Source: Firmicutes bacterium UBA5449
GTDB taxonomy: Bacteria > Bacillota > SHA-98 > UBA4971
Reading direction: 5' to 3'
DNA length: 64,000 nucleotides
NCBI GenBank assembly: GCA_002424305.1
Contig: DIQZ01000035.1
Coordinates: forward strand, 228,061 to 292,060
Shown: one piece after another, positions 35,632 to 45,182 of the stretch
Layout: each line of letters begins with the position of its first letter
Position numbering within the stretch: position 1 is the first letter of the stretch
The notes under the pieces: generated by a model
Told to the model about the DNA's origin: nothing
What the model saw: only the letters and a program-made list of their open reading frames with translations
Database searches by the model: none
Translations under genes and position numbers: made by a program

Positions 35632-36789
35632 GTGATATCTCTTGATGATGACGCAGTAGGAGCAATTCCTCTTTCATCGGTATCCCCGCATGTAGCCTGC
35701 AGGATCTACCGACTTACTTCGAAAGAGCAGGCCCGAAGGCGTCTACTCCATATTGGGTTTACCCCTGGGGTGAAGGTCATCCCTATCCGACGAAGCCCAA
35801 CAGGTGATCCTACTGCATATTTCGTAAGAGGCGCTGTAGTAGCACTTAGAAGAGAACAAGCTGACGAAGTCATGGTGAAAATAAATCCTCCATTATTTCC
35901 TGATACGGGATTATCGCCTGAATCTGAAGACAATACAAAGAGGCACCTGCCTACTGATAATAGCCCATTATTCTCTTACCTAAACGCACCAAACCATCTC
36001 AATAGGCTAATTAATCACCTGCAAACCGCTGTGATCTGTGCCCTACCGATTATCATGAGACTGGAAAGCAAGCCACTCCCCAAATATACAGTAGCCTTAG
36101 CAGGTAACCCTAATACCGGGAAAAGTGCCTTGTTTAATGCACTTACCGGGCTGAATCAACATACAGGTAACTGGCCCGGAAAAACTGTGGTAGTGGCTGA
36201 AGGTATCTGTTTGCATCAGGGGACATCATTTCGAATCATAGATCTGCCCGGCACATATTCCTTGCTGGCCAGCTCGAAAGAGGAAGAAGTAGCAAGAGAC
36301 TTCATATGCTTTGGCAAGCCTGATGTAACTGTTGTAGTAAGTGATGCTACATGCCTTGAGAGAAACCTCAACCTCGTTTTAGAAATACTCGAAGTTACCT
36401 CTAAAGTCGTGGTTGCTCTCAACCTTATGGACGAAGCACACCGAAAGAAGATATCCATTGATATCCAGGGTCTCTCATCATCTCTTGGAGTACCTGTAAT
36501 GCCAACAGTAGGGAGACTTGGATTGGGGCTTGCGAAGCTCATGGACACTGTCCAAGCTGTGGCTGACGGACATATTATGACACATCCGTCTCAGCTTACA
36601 TACGATAGAAGCATAGAGGAAGCTGTAAGCCTTATTGGGCCTTGGATTGAGAGTGCAATCCGAGGAACTTCATGTCGACTTCCGGCACGCTGGATCGCGC
36701 TTCGTCTGTTAGACGGAGATCCGGGCCTCACAAGAGGGCTCCTTAATAGACTTACACAAGCCGTATCAAAAGGTGGCATGTCTGCGTGA
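35632..36789 (+). CDS. feoA: FeoA domain fused to the FeoB GTPase domain
   Basis: This 385-residue soluble protein has an N-terminal FeoA (SH3-like) domain (about 10-85), a linker and then the FeoB G domain (about 142-320). The G motifs are G1 GNPNTGKS, G3 DLPGTYSL and G4 NLMDEA. No membrane segment follows; the membrane part of FeoB is the next gene, overlapping by four bases (GTGA), so the two are translationally coupled. Together they import Fe2+ using GTP. The GTG start follows GAGGTG. I see no clear Fur-like box upstream; TGACGTCA at about 35533-35540 is palindromic and of unknown meaning. Confidence 0.88.
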   Translation: MISLDDDAVGAIPLSSVSPHVACRIYRLTSKEQARRRLLHIGFTPGVKVIPIRRSPTGDPTAYFVRGAVVALRREQADEVMVKINPPLFPDTGLSPESEDNTKRHLPTDNSPLFSYLNAPNHLNRLINHLQTAVICALPIIMRLESKPLPKYTVALAGNPNTGKSALFNALTGLNQHTGNWPGKTVVVAEGICLHQGTSFRIIDLPGTYSLLASSKEEEVARDFICFGKPDVTVVVSDATCLERNLNLVLEILEVTSKVVVALNLMDEAHRKKISIDIQGLSSSLGVPVMPTVGRLGLGLAKLMDTVQAVADGHIMTHPSQLTYDRSIEEAVSLIGPWIESAIRGTSCRLPARWIALRLLDGDPGLTRGLLNRLTQAVSKGGMSA

Positions 36790-38186
36790 AGACTATGAGG
36801 CCTGCCTCATTGCAGGATGTGATGAGAATTGCTAAAGAAACTCAATCATCTCATGAAACTGAGTTGACTGACCTCATTGCGAAGTCAGTCAACAAGTCTG
36901 CAGAGGAGATCTGTAAAATAAGCGTGCATAGTTATGCAGAATCCGATCAAGATCTAACCTCTAAACTGGATGATATCCTCACATCGCGGATATTCGGATA
37001 TCCTGTAATGCTCCTACTCCTTGCTGCCGTCTTCTGGATAACTCTCGTAGGAGCAAACAAACCTTCTTCTTTTCTCTTTGGCTTTCTATTTTCCATTGAA
37101 GATTACTTTGTGAATTTCCTTGAGCACATGAAAGCCCCGGAATGGTTCATCGGAGTCACAGTGTTTGGCGGGTACAGATCCCTTGCATGGGTAGTATCAG
37201 TCATGCTCCCGCCTATAGCCATTTTCTTCCCGTGTTTTACCTTGCTTGAAGATCTGGGATACTTGCCGAGAATCGCATTTAATCTCGATACGTTCTTCAA
37301 ATCAGTAGGATGTCACGGTAAACAGGCACTCACTATGTGTATGGGATTCGGGTGTAACGCAGCAGGAGTAGTAGCATGTAGAATCATTGATTCTCCAAGG
37401 GAAAGGGTGATCGCAATTCTCACGAACACCTTTGTTCCTTGTAACGGAAGATTTCCCGCCATAATTCTACTGTCTACAATATTCCTGCAGCCAAGCATCA
37501 TGTCAGCTATAGGTATCGGTACAACAACCATCTGGTTACTGCTTTCTGTGTTCCTTGGGGTGATAGTGACGTTTGGTATATCATTGTCCTTGTCAAGAAC
37601 CATCTTGAGAGGCGTTCCCTCTGCATTCGCCATAGAATTACCGCCGTACAGACAACCCCATATCCTGAGAATTCTAATCCGCTCATTCCTGGACCGCACC
37701 GTATTCGTCCTTGTAAGAGCAGTTTCCGTGGCAATTCCGGCAGGAATAATCACATGGATCTTGGCAAATACATCTTTCCAAGGGATGAGCCTTCTTCTCC
37801 ATCTCGCAAATGCCCTCAACCCTTTCGGAAGAGCCGTCGGTCTTGATGGCTTTATTCTATCCGCCTTCCTTTTGGGGCTCCCGGCAAATGAAATAGTCCT
37901 CCCTATCCTCATAATGGGGTATTCTTCCGGAGGGGTGATGGTAGATATTACCAGTCTCAACGCTCTCCGAGCCCTTCTTGTGTCATGCGGATGGACGTCT
38001 CGAACCGCGCTTTGCTTTATTATCTTCTCAGTCCTCCACTACCCATGCGCCACTACCTTATGGACAATTTGGCATGAAACCCATGACATTAAATGGACGC
38101 TCCTTAGCGCAATTATACCGCTTATCATAGCTATCAGCACATGCTTCCTGGTCGCACATATCTATCCGTTTCCAGGCGTGATTTGA
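36786..38186 (+). CDS. feoB: FeoB membrane domain, separate polypeptide
   Basis: The 466-residue protein has an N-terminal cytosolic helical region (about 1-70) and then about eight to nine membrane helices. It contains the FeoB pore motifs GFGCNAAGVVACRIIDSPRER and FVPCNGRFPAI, in which the cysteines are typical of the clostridial FeoB pore. The N-terminal G domain found in normal FeoB (700-800 residues) is missing, because it is in the preceding gene. The GTG start overlaps the stop of that gene. It is the Fe2+ permease of the pair. Confidence 0.88.
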   Translation: MKTMRPASLQDVMRIAKETQSSHETELTDLIAKSVNKSAEEICKISVHSYAESDQDLTSKLDDILTSRIFGYPVMLLLLAAVFWITLVGANKPSSFLFGFLFSIEDYFVNFLEHMKAPEWFIGVTVFGGYRSLAWVVSVMLPPIAIFFPCFTLLEDLGYLPRIAFNLDTFFKSVGCHGKQALTMCMGFGCNAAGVVACRIIDSPRERVIAILTNTFVPCNGRFPAIILLSTIFLQPSIMSAIGIGTTTIWLLLSVFLGVIVTFGISLSLSRTILRGVPSAFAIELPPYRQPHILRILIRSFLDRTVFVLVRAVSVAIPAGIITWILANTSFQGMSLLLHLANALNPFGRAVGLDGFILSAFLLGLPANEIVLPILIMGYSSGGVMVDITSLNALRALLVSCGWTSRTALCFIIFSVLHYPCATTLWTIWHETHDIKWTLLSAIIPLIIAISTCFLVAHIYPFPGVI

Positions 38187-38216
38187 AGACATAAAGTTAT
38201 GTCATCTGTCCTAGCA

Positions 38217-39791
38217 TCACGCAACCCTTCTGCGCGGTCTCCTATCAGGCCCGGTCTCCGCTGTGAAAACATTGAGGCCTTTGAGAGCAAGTCCTAATAG
38301 TCCGAGGGTTACCAGTAAACTGACAACAGTGGCAGTAGCTTGACTCGCACCTGCTTGAGCCATGAATCCATACACAATATACCCTATCCCGCACATCACA
38401 GCCGAAACAGTCGCATAAGGCAGCTGGGTGGAAACATGGTCAATATGATTACACCCGGAACCGGTCGATGATAGAATGGTCGTGTCAGAAATGGGTGAAC
38501 AGTGATCCCCGTAAACAGCTCCGGCAAGCACTGCTGCAATCATAACAATGAGTAGATCCGGCGCAAGTAAGACAGAGAAGTCGATAGCAATAGGGATCAT
38601 AATCGCGAATGTGCCCCAGGAAGTACCTGTTGCAAATGCAATAATACAGGCAAGCAAGAACATTATCACAGGATATAGCGCGGGGTTCAGAGCCTGACCG
38701 ACCCTTGTCGCAAGAAACAATCCTGTCCCGAGTTCACTTATGACTCCCCCTATGGTCCATGCAAAGCAAAGAATAAGCATGGCAGGAACCATAGACAAGA
38801 ACCCTTGCCACACTGCCTCAGGAAGTCTTGCGATTGGCACAACACCCCTGGCAATGAACATTACAAGGGCAAGAGCGAGGGCAAGAAAGCCTGCGTACAT
38901 CAGGGCTGTGGCAGAATCAGTATTCTTGATAGCATCAAAAAAGCCGATATTCTCCACAAAATATCCACCGGTGTAAGCCATCATGATTATGGCGAACGCT
39001 ATGAGCCCGATGACAGGAACCACAAGATCCGGAACGGTTCCCTTCTTGCTGATCTTAGGAAGCCGTACTTTCTCCTCTGAAGCCTTAGGCCCATGAACGT
39101 TTCCTGTAGCTTTCGCTTCCCCTTCGAAATGCGCCATTGGCCCGAAGTCAAGTTCTGTAACTGCAACAAATGCAACCATTGCAAGGGTAGCCCATGCATA
39201 GAGGTTCATAGGTAAAGTCCTGATAAACGCAGTAAAAGGCTCCAGAGTAATACCTACATCTTTGAACTTATCGCCCATAGTAGACATGATCGTTACAACC
39301 CAACTGGATACAGGCGCGAGCACACAAACAGGAGCAGCAGTTGAGTCAATGATGTAAGCAAGTTTTGCACGAGACACACGGAACCTGTCTGTTACAGGGG
39401 TCATGACTGTACCTACTGTAAGACAGTTAAAATAGTCATCAATAAATATGATTATCCCCAGCAATAAACTGGCCAGCTGCGCTCCTGCCCTTGACTTTAT
39501 GCGCTTAGTTGCCCACTCGCCGTAAGCGGCCGCTCCACCGGCAATAACCATAAGGTATGTGAGTATCCCAAGTGTCACAAGGAAGATTAGAATTGCCAAG
39601 TTCCAAGGGTCTGTAACATTCTCCCACATAGTCAAAGCTGAAAGACTAACTGCACCAAGAGGACTGAACCCTGTAAGAATGAATGCTCCGGAAAGTATCC
39701 CGATAAGGAGTGAAACAATTACTTGCTTAGTGATAAGAGCGAGGGCAATCGCAACAAGAGGCGGAATTATCGTTAACCATCCATACTCCAC
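38217..39791 (-). CDS. nhaC: Na+/H+ antiporter, NhaC family
   Basis: This 524-residue membrane protein with about 12 helices belongs to the NhaC/arginine-type IT-superfamily antiporters. Key features include IFIDDYFNCLTVG, VSSWVV and the C-terminal GDHCSPISDTTILSSTGSGC, all typical of the family. It exchanges Na+ for H+ or an organic solute. The GTG start has GAGG about ten bases upstream. It converges with feoB. The 243 bases upstream (39792-40034) have no gene. Confidence 0.9.
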   Translation of the reverse strand: MEYGWLTIIPPLVAIALALITKQVIVSLLIGILSGAFILTGFSPLGAVSLSALTMWENVTDPWNLAILIFLVTLGILTYLMVIAGGAAAYGEWATKRIKSRAGAQLASLLLGIIIFIDDYFNCLTVGTVMTPVTDRFRVSRAKLAYIIDSTAAPVCVLAPVSSWVVTIMSTMGDKFKDVGITLEPFTAFIRTLPMNLYAWATLAMVAFVAVTELDFGPMAHFEGEAKATGNVHGPKASEEKVRLPKISKKGTVPDLVVPVIGLIAFAIIMMAYTGGYFVENIGFFDAIKNTDSATALMYAGFLALALALVMFIARGVVPIARLPEAVWQGFLSMVPAMLILCFAWTIGGVISELGTGLFLATRVGQALNPALYPVIMFLLACIIAFATGTSWGTFAIMIPIAIDFSVLLAPDLLIVMIAAVLAGAVYGDHCSPISDTTILSSTGSGCNHIDHVSTQLPYATVSAVMCGIGYIVYGFMAQAGASQATATVVSLLVTLGLLGLALKGLNVFTAETGPDRRPRRRVA

Positions 39792-40034
39792 TTCTCATAA
39801 CCTCACCTTCAAAAGGAGATTGCACCACCTGATTTACTTAACCTAACCTACTCTATGCTCGTCATACTAACCAGATGTGATCTTCCTATTCCGCACTCCG
39901 GCTTTGCATCTGTCACCTCCATTCTTTACCGGGTTCCTTTGTTGTGCAACGTACTGAACATTGAGGCAATTCTAACATTCTCCATTAGTGACTCTGATCC
40001 TTCTTATTAGAAGACTAATCATCAAAAGCATCTA

Positions 40035-40595
40035 CTAATCGTTATCTATTCTGTATTGCTCAACCCCTTGCTCGTAAAGGTCATTACCACAAATATCATT
40101 GACTACAACTGCAGGGAAGTCTTCTACGGTAAGCTTTCTAATAGCCTCAGGACCCAAATCTTCGTACGCGACAATCTCGGCATCCTTTACACATTTGGCA
40201 AGTAATGCCCCTGCTCCTCCAATAGCCGCAAAATACACCGCATTATGCGTTACCATAGCATCTTTCACGCTCTGGGATCTTGATCCTTTGCCGATCATGC
40301 CTTTGAGCCCATGCTCCATGAGGATAGGTGCATAAGGATCCATACGATAACTAGTGGTAGGACCTGCAGAACCTATGGCCTGCCCCGGTTTTGCCGGAGC
40401 CGGACCGACATAGTATATAATTTGACCCTGTATTTCCATGGGAAGCTCCTTGCCCTCCTCGATAAGGGCTACAAGGCGCTTATGGGCGGCATCTCTCGCT
40501 GTATATAATACCCCTGATATCTTTACGTTGTCGCCTGCCTTAAGGGTAGACATGACCTCTTCTGTCAGAGGCGTGGATATCTTAATAATTGCCAT
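40035..40595 (-). CDS. fumB: Class I fumarate hydratase, beta (C-terminal) subunit
   Basis: This 186-residue subunit combines with the alpha subunit to form a 4Fe-4S fumarase that interconverts fumarate and malate. Conserved stretches include IYYVGPAPAKPGQAIGSAGPTTSYRMDPYAP, GMIGKG and FPAVVVNDICGNDLY. An ATG follows GGAGGTG. The substrate could also be L-tartrate, because the subunits of L-tartrate dehydratase are similar; the sequence does not decide it. It lies 30 bases after the alpha subunit gene. Confidence 0.9.
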   Translation of the reverse strand: MAIIKISTPLTEEVMSTLKAGDNVKISGVLYTARDAAHKRLVALIEEGKELPMEIQGQIIYYVGPAPAKPGQAIGSAGPTTSYRMDPYAPILMEHGLKGMIGKGSRSQSVKDAMVTHNAVYFAAIGGAGALLAKCVKDAEIVAYEDLGPEAIRKLTVEDFPAVVVNDICGNDLYEQGVEQYRIDND

Positions 40596-40625
40596 TACCG
40601 GTTCACCTCCGCATAATCACTTTGG

Positions 40626-41486
40626 CTACAGCACGATAGTATCATGGGGTCCTGCATGACAATTCAAGTTGCAGGCCACGGGTAAGCTGGCAATATGACA
40701 CGGAGCAAACTCCACATTCACAGCAAGGGCAGTTGTCCGTCCACCAAACCCTTGTGGCCCGATTCCCAGTTTGTTGATTTCTTCAAGGAGTTCTTTCTCG
40801 AGCTCGGCATATTCTGGATGTGGGTTGCTGGATCCAACCTCACGAAGGACTGCTTTTTTGGCAAGAAGAGCAACTCTGTCGAAGGTCCCACCTATCCCAA
40901 CCCCGACAATTATGGGTGGACAAGGGTTCGGCCCTGCCTTCCTCACCTGGTCAATAACAAACTCCTTTACACCTTCTACACCGGCTGCAGGCGCAAACAT
41001 ACGAAGGCCGCTCATATTCTCTGCACCGCCGCCTTTAGCTGCAAACATTATCTTAATCCTAGAACCGGGAACTATGTCGACGTAGATTACAGCAGGGGTA
41101 TTGTCTCCCGTATTGACTCTTTCGAAAAGAGGATCGGAGACTACAGACTTTCGAAGGTAGCCTTCAATATAGCCCTGCCTTACACCTTCATTAATTGCTT
41201 CATAGAGATCTCCACCTGTAAGTCTTACGTCTTGGCCAAGCTCGATGAAAAGCATGGCAACCCCGGTATCCTGACATGCAGGCACATTCTCCTCACTGGC
41301 AATCCTATGATTCTCCAGGATCTGCTTGATGACTTCCTTGCCTACTGAAGATTCTTCTGTAAGACATGCTCGTTCTAAGGCATCGATAGCTCCCTTAGGT
41401 ACATTTGAGGTAGTTTTCACAGCAAGGTTCTTGACAGCTTGTCTTATCTCGCTTACGTCTACTATTCTCACATTACACCCGTCCAT
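40626..41486 (-). CDS. fumA: Class I fumarate hydratase, alpha (N-terminal) subunit
   Basis: The 286-residue subunit carries the 4Fe-4S cluster of heterodimeric class I fumarase. The conserved CQDTGVAMLFIELGQD, PGSRIKIMFAAKGGGAEN and GVGIGGTFDR segments and later cysteines match the family. The ATG has AAGGAGG 13 bases upstream. The oxygen-sensitive two-subunit type fits an anaerobe. It is followed by the beta subunit. The gap 41487-41668 upstream has no gene. Confidence 0.92.
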   Translation of the reverse strand: MDGCNVRIVDVSEIRQAVKNLAVKTTSNVPKGAIDALERACLTEESSVGKEVIKQILENHRIASEENVPACQDTGVAMLFIELGQDVRLTGGDLYEAINEGVRQGYIEGYLRKSVVSDPLFERVNTGDNTPAVIYVDIVPGSRIKIMFAAKGGGAENMSGLRMFAPAAGVEGVKEFVIDQVRKAGPNPCPPIIVGVGIGGTFDRVALLAKKAVLREVGSSNPHPEYAELEKELLEEINKLGIGPQGFGGRTTALAVNVEFAPCHIASLPVACNLNCHAGPHDTIVL

Positions 41487-41668
41487 AGCTTCAATCTAGC
41501 CTCCTTCACGCTTACTCAGGTATTCACGTATTGCCGGTAATCGAGCACCCATCCATTTCTACGTAACGGCCCCCCTTCACGACTCCTGAGAAGTCGCCGC
41601 TAATTGGATCAACACTCCCTGAATATCTATCTACTACAAGCCCCCTGGAAATTCCTTCAATCGTCTCG

Positions 41669-43036
41669 CTAAGAGGAAATCTCTCTCAAAACATTTTCCA
41701 GCGCTTCTATACCGTCCTTTTTCACCAGGTAGACAAAGTATCTGTCTGTTACAGTTGCATAAAACCCTTCTTCGATTTCCTTACCGATCTTGAGTTCAAA
41801 TGTGTTCCCGTCTCCCAAGTCGAATTGCACCGAAACATCGGGATTATCTAATCCAAATGCAGCAAGATCAATTTCAGGCCGTAAAATCTCACCGACACCG
41901 GTGACTTGGATATCCTGAAGCGTAGTCCGGAGCATCTCCAGTTTCTCTCCTTCCCACACTGCGTCAGCCCTGCCGGAAACAGATACTTTAGGATTAATCT
42001 TCCACCCTTTACCATCTCTGATAAGTGAGAAGGTTTTGTTGTCAAGTATCCAGGTAACTGCGATCACTTCATCATGATTCCATACCGCCAATTGGCTGTC
42101 TACCAAATCCGGAGGGGTAAGTTCCAGCGGCAGGAAAGTCGACGGCTTAACCAAATAGACGGCAGGTGACTCTCCGGCTTTCACGTAGAAGCCTTCTTCA
42201 TCAGGGCCGGGATCTCCTACGAATACCTGTACCGGCTCCCCTGTCTCAGCCACTATCAGGTCTATTCTCAATCTAGGAGAATCAAGCCCCCAACGAGATA
42301 ATTCAAGTCCTTCATCGTCAACAGAGTCTTCTGCTACGAGACCGGTGATATCCCATATGAGTTCCGTGATTTTCCATCTATCCGCTCTATCGGGAATAGG
42401 ACGTATGAGATTCCAATCACCGTCTCGCTTCTCACACATGACATCTGTTACATCTTCACCCATCCGTCCGACAATTCTAATGCCTTCAACAGATTCACTT
42501 GAAACCTTAATTATCTTCCTCTCTCTGAGGTCATCGGCGGTTTTCATGAGATCATTGGCCAAAGTCGTAGGAATAGTGCATACCTTACTGTCATCTGCAG
42601 GTTTCACGTAATATCCTGATCCAACAGGTGTAGCAGAACCTATCAGTAATACCTTCTTGTTCCCTTTCGCCCCTTTGACTTCTACCCGAGTAATTGGAGA
42701 ACCAAGCCCATAAAGCCCAAGATCAGAAGGTTCAGCTTCAATTTCTTTGTCAAATTCCGCTTGAGCAATTGCGTCCACAAGAGACTCTACTGCTTCCTGA
42801 CTTGTCACATAGGGCTTGGGAGCAACAATAGCCCATCTACCACTGTCGTCTTTCTTCACACTTACCTTTGCTCCGTCATGTTCAATGGAAATCTCTTGCA
42901 CAGTGTCTTGACGGACACCGAACACAGTGCCTTCACTGCTGTCAGTTGTCGGCTTTCCACGTTCCGTGAACATGATGTAAGCCGCAAGAATTAACACTAT
43001 TGCAAGGGCAACGAAAGTGCCCCGGAATTTCTTCAC
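41669..43036 (-). CDS. DUF4340-domain membrane-anchored protein
   Basis: The 455-residue protein has one N-terminal membrane segment (about 8-26) followed by an extracellular region with two DUF4340-like repeats; phrases such as LGSPITRVEVKGAKG and FGLDNPDVSVQFDLGDGN mark the two halves. The family is usually found with GldG-like ABC proteins but its biochemical function is not known. Its start (ATG) overlaps the stop of the gldG-like gene by four bases. It is the last gene of the four-gene ABC operon. Confidence 0.85.
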   Translation of the reverse strand: MKKFRGTFVALAIVLILAAYIMFTERGKPTTDSSEGTVFGVRQDTVQEISIEHDGAKVSVKKDDSGRWAIVAPKPYVTSQEAVESLVDAIAQAEFDKEIEAEPSDLGLYGLGSPITRVEVKGAKGNKKVLLIGSATPVGSGYYVKPADDSKVCTIPTTLANDLMKTADDLRERKIIKVSSESVEGIRIVGRMGEDVTDVMCEKRDGDWNLIRPIPDRADRWKITELIWDITGLVAEDSVDDEGLELSRWGLDSPRLRIDLIVAETGEPVQVFVGDPGPDEEGFYVKAGESPAVYLVKPSTFLPLELTPPDLVDSQLAVWNHDEVIAVTWILDNKTFSLIRDGKGWKINPKVSVSGRADAVWEGEKLEMLRTTLQDIQVTGVGEILRPEIDLAAFGLDNPDVSVQFDLGDGNTFELKIGKEIEEGFYATVTDRYFVYLVKKDGIEALENVLREISS

Positions 43037-44472
43037 AGGTTACGCCTCCTTACCCACACGCCGACGCCAAGAAGCGCAAAAGCGGCCGGTATCACCATAA
43101 CCGTGGAGTAAAATACGGACTTCGCTTGCCTGTCTGAGAGGTAAACCTGTTCATAACTAGGGGTCTTGGGTCTTATGGATATTGAATCTTTCTTGCCTGT
43201 CATCCATCCTACAGAATTCATGAAGAAATCTATGTTGCCTTGGAAAGTCACTATGTCATTATCGAGGAAACTCGCGTTGCCAACCACAAGAAGCCTTGCT
43301 TGACTTGAACCCAATTCATGCTTAACAACATACGCTAACGTCAAAGGACCGGGCATGTCAATCTTTGGATCGAACGTGGCCTCACTTGCGAAATCCGTCT
43401 CGCCCCATGCCTCATCAGTTGTTTCAAGAAGAGGCTCCACACTAATACTCGAGCTCTCCCAGTCCTTCTCCCCGTCATCTATACGGTATAAGCTTCTGCT
43501 CCTTGGTAGAAACGTTGAGAGATCTTTTGTAACAAGTCTCTCAGTTATCAGATGAGACCTTGTCTTCGGTATCACACCTGCCATATCTAAGAAATAATGG
43601 CTACCGGGGTCTATTACCAGATCGTCGTTAACACCTATGCCCTGGTTTCTCAGCATCTCTTTGAGATTGGGTAGATCATCTGCCTGTCCCAGGGGATCCA
43701 GGAGAGCCGCTACGTTGCCTCCCTCATCCAGATAGGCCTCAATTGCATATATCTCTTCTTTCGTAAAGTCCTTACGTGGCCCTGCTATTACAAGGATCGC
43801 CGCTTCCTCAGGAACGCGTCCTGTTGTTGCCAGGTTAACAGCGCGGGTTACATACCCCTCGCCATCCAGGAATGATTTGACCTGCCAGTAATTCTCAGCA
43901 AGATCTCGCTCTCCATGGCCTGTAACAAAATAGACATGCTGTTCGTCTTCAGTGAAAAGACCGACTAGCGCCCTGGTAAACGCCTGCTCCCCGGTGAAAT
44001 TCGCCATATCACCGGTTGTTTCGTAATCGAGAAGTTCATACTCCATTACCTTGCGAGATTTCAAACTTGTTTCAACCACAGAAGTCCCGTAAGCACTAAT
44101 ATCATACTGCTTTGCAAGGGACGGCATTTTGTCAGGGTCAACAAACTCAACTGATATTCTTGGAGAAATACGTGTATACTCCCTTAAGAGATCGCGAACC
44201 ACATCCCCGATAGAGTCTCCGTCTGAAAAGAATGCCGTAATTTTCACCGGTTGATCCAAGCCACGAAGGAACTCGCAAGTTGCATCTGATAAGGTGTAAA
44301 ATCTGTTCTCAGTGAGGTCGAACTTCACTGAATGGCGTCCTACAAGGAAGTTCACCATTAACACAATTGCAACTACTGCAATTGTCAATACAATTGCATT
44401 GGATCCGTACCGCATCTTACGGCTTGTAAAAACTGTACGGAGCTTACATGTCTTGCTCGTCTGGCACTTCAT
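43033..44472 (-). CDS. GldG-like protein of ABC transport system
   Basis: The 479-residue protein has a membrane helix near each end and a large extracellular middle region (about 60-440) with the GldG/IFT52-like fold, including VYFVTGHGERDL and AILVIAGPRKDF. The ATG at 44472 follows AGGAGG by eight bases and is preferred to the GTG three codons upstream. The family is named after gliding motility in Bacteroidetes, but these operons are widespread in bacteria that do not glide. It may be the accessory of an ABC-2 exporter of unknown cargo. Confidence 0.82.
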   Translation of the reverse strand: MKCQTSKTCKLRTVFTSRKMRYGSNAIVLTIAVVAIVLMVNFLVGRHSVKFDLTENRFYTLSDATCEFLRGLDQPVKITAFFSDGDSIGDVVRDLLREYTRISPRISVEFVDPDKMPSLAKQYDISAYGTSVVETSLKSRKVMEYELLDYETTGDMANFTGEQAFTRALVGLFTEDEQHVYFVTGHGERDLAENYWQVKSFLDGEGYVTRAVNLATTGRVPEEAAILVIAGPRKDFTKEEIYAIEAYLDEGGNVAALLDPLGQADDLPNLKEMLRNQGIGVNDDLVIDPGSHYFLDMAGVIPKTRSHLITERLVTKDLSTFLPRSRSLYRIDDGEKDWESSSISVEPLLETTDEAWGETDFASEATFDPKIDMPGPLTLAYVVKHELGSSQARLLVVGNASFLDNDIVTFQGNIDFFMNSVGWMTGKKDSISIRPKTPSYEQVYLSDRQAKSVFYSTVMVIPAAFALLGVGVWVRRRNL

Positions 44473-45182
44473 CCGCTCCACCTCCTTGAGTCCACGACTC
44501 GAACAGCAAGGAAGAGGAAGATAAAGATAAAACTAATGTAATAGAACACACTGGACAAGTCTATAATCCCCTTTTGAAAATCGTCAAAACGTTTGAGAAG
44601 GGAAAGATTGGTTAATGTATCTCCGAGAGCTCCTGTAACAATATCGGTTGACCATCCAAGGACCCAGAAAATGAGAAGAAGTCCGAATCCAATAATGCCT
44701 GCAACCATTTGATTATCTGTAAGCGATGAAGTGAATGTCCCTACAGCAAGGCACCCCGCCCCGAAAAGCAACATTCCCAAGTAACCCGAGTAGATAGGTC
44801 CCATATCCGGACTTCCATACTTAGTCAGAATGGCAGGGTAAACCAGAGTTATGGCAAGATAAACCAGATATGTGAAGACAGCAGCAAGGTACTTCCCCAC
44901 TACTATAGAGGTTATGCTGACAGGCGCTGTCATGAGAAGCTCGTCAGTGCCGAGTTTTCGCTCTTCCGCAAGCAAACGCATGGTGAGAATAGGTGCGATG
45001 AAGAGAAAAACCACTGCCATATTCCCCAATACACCCTGCAGACTTGCACTGTTAGTCGCCAAAAGAATAATAGAGAAAAAATAGCCTGAGATCAGAAGGA
45101 ATACTGCCCCCATCACATATGCCATGGGAGATGTGAAATATGAAGCAACCTCCCGTTTGAAAATAGACCACATTTTACGCAC
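44469..45182 (-). CDS. ABC-2 type permease (GldF-like)
   Basis: The 237-residue protein has six membrane helices in the ABC-2 pattern and the typical early motif FKREVASYFTSPMAYVMGA. It pairs with the ATPase gene upstream. The GTG at 45182 is nine bases after GGAGG, so I place the start there. It overlaps the ATPase stop by about eight bases. It probably forms the pore of the transporter; the substrate is unknown. Confidence 0.88.
   Translation of the reverse strand: MRKMWSIFKREVASYFTSPMAYVMGAVFLLISGYFFSIILLATNSASLQGVLGNMAVVFLFIAPILTMRLLAEERKLGTDELLMTAPVSITSIVVGKYLAAVFTYLVYLAITLVYPAILTKYGSPDMGPIYSGYLGMLLFGAGCLAVGTFTSSLTDNQMVAGIIGFGLLLIFWVLGWSTDIVTGALGDTLTNLSLLKRFDDFQKGIIDLSSVFYYISFIFIFLFLAVRVVDSRRWSG

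Noticed and set aside
37313..37960. 215-residue minus-strand frame inside feoB
   Set aside because: It is antisense to the pore region of FeoB, whose motifs are clear.
40695..41348. 217-residue plus-strand frame inside fumA
   Set aside because: It is antisense to conserved fumarase sequence; it is open because of codon bias, not selection.
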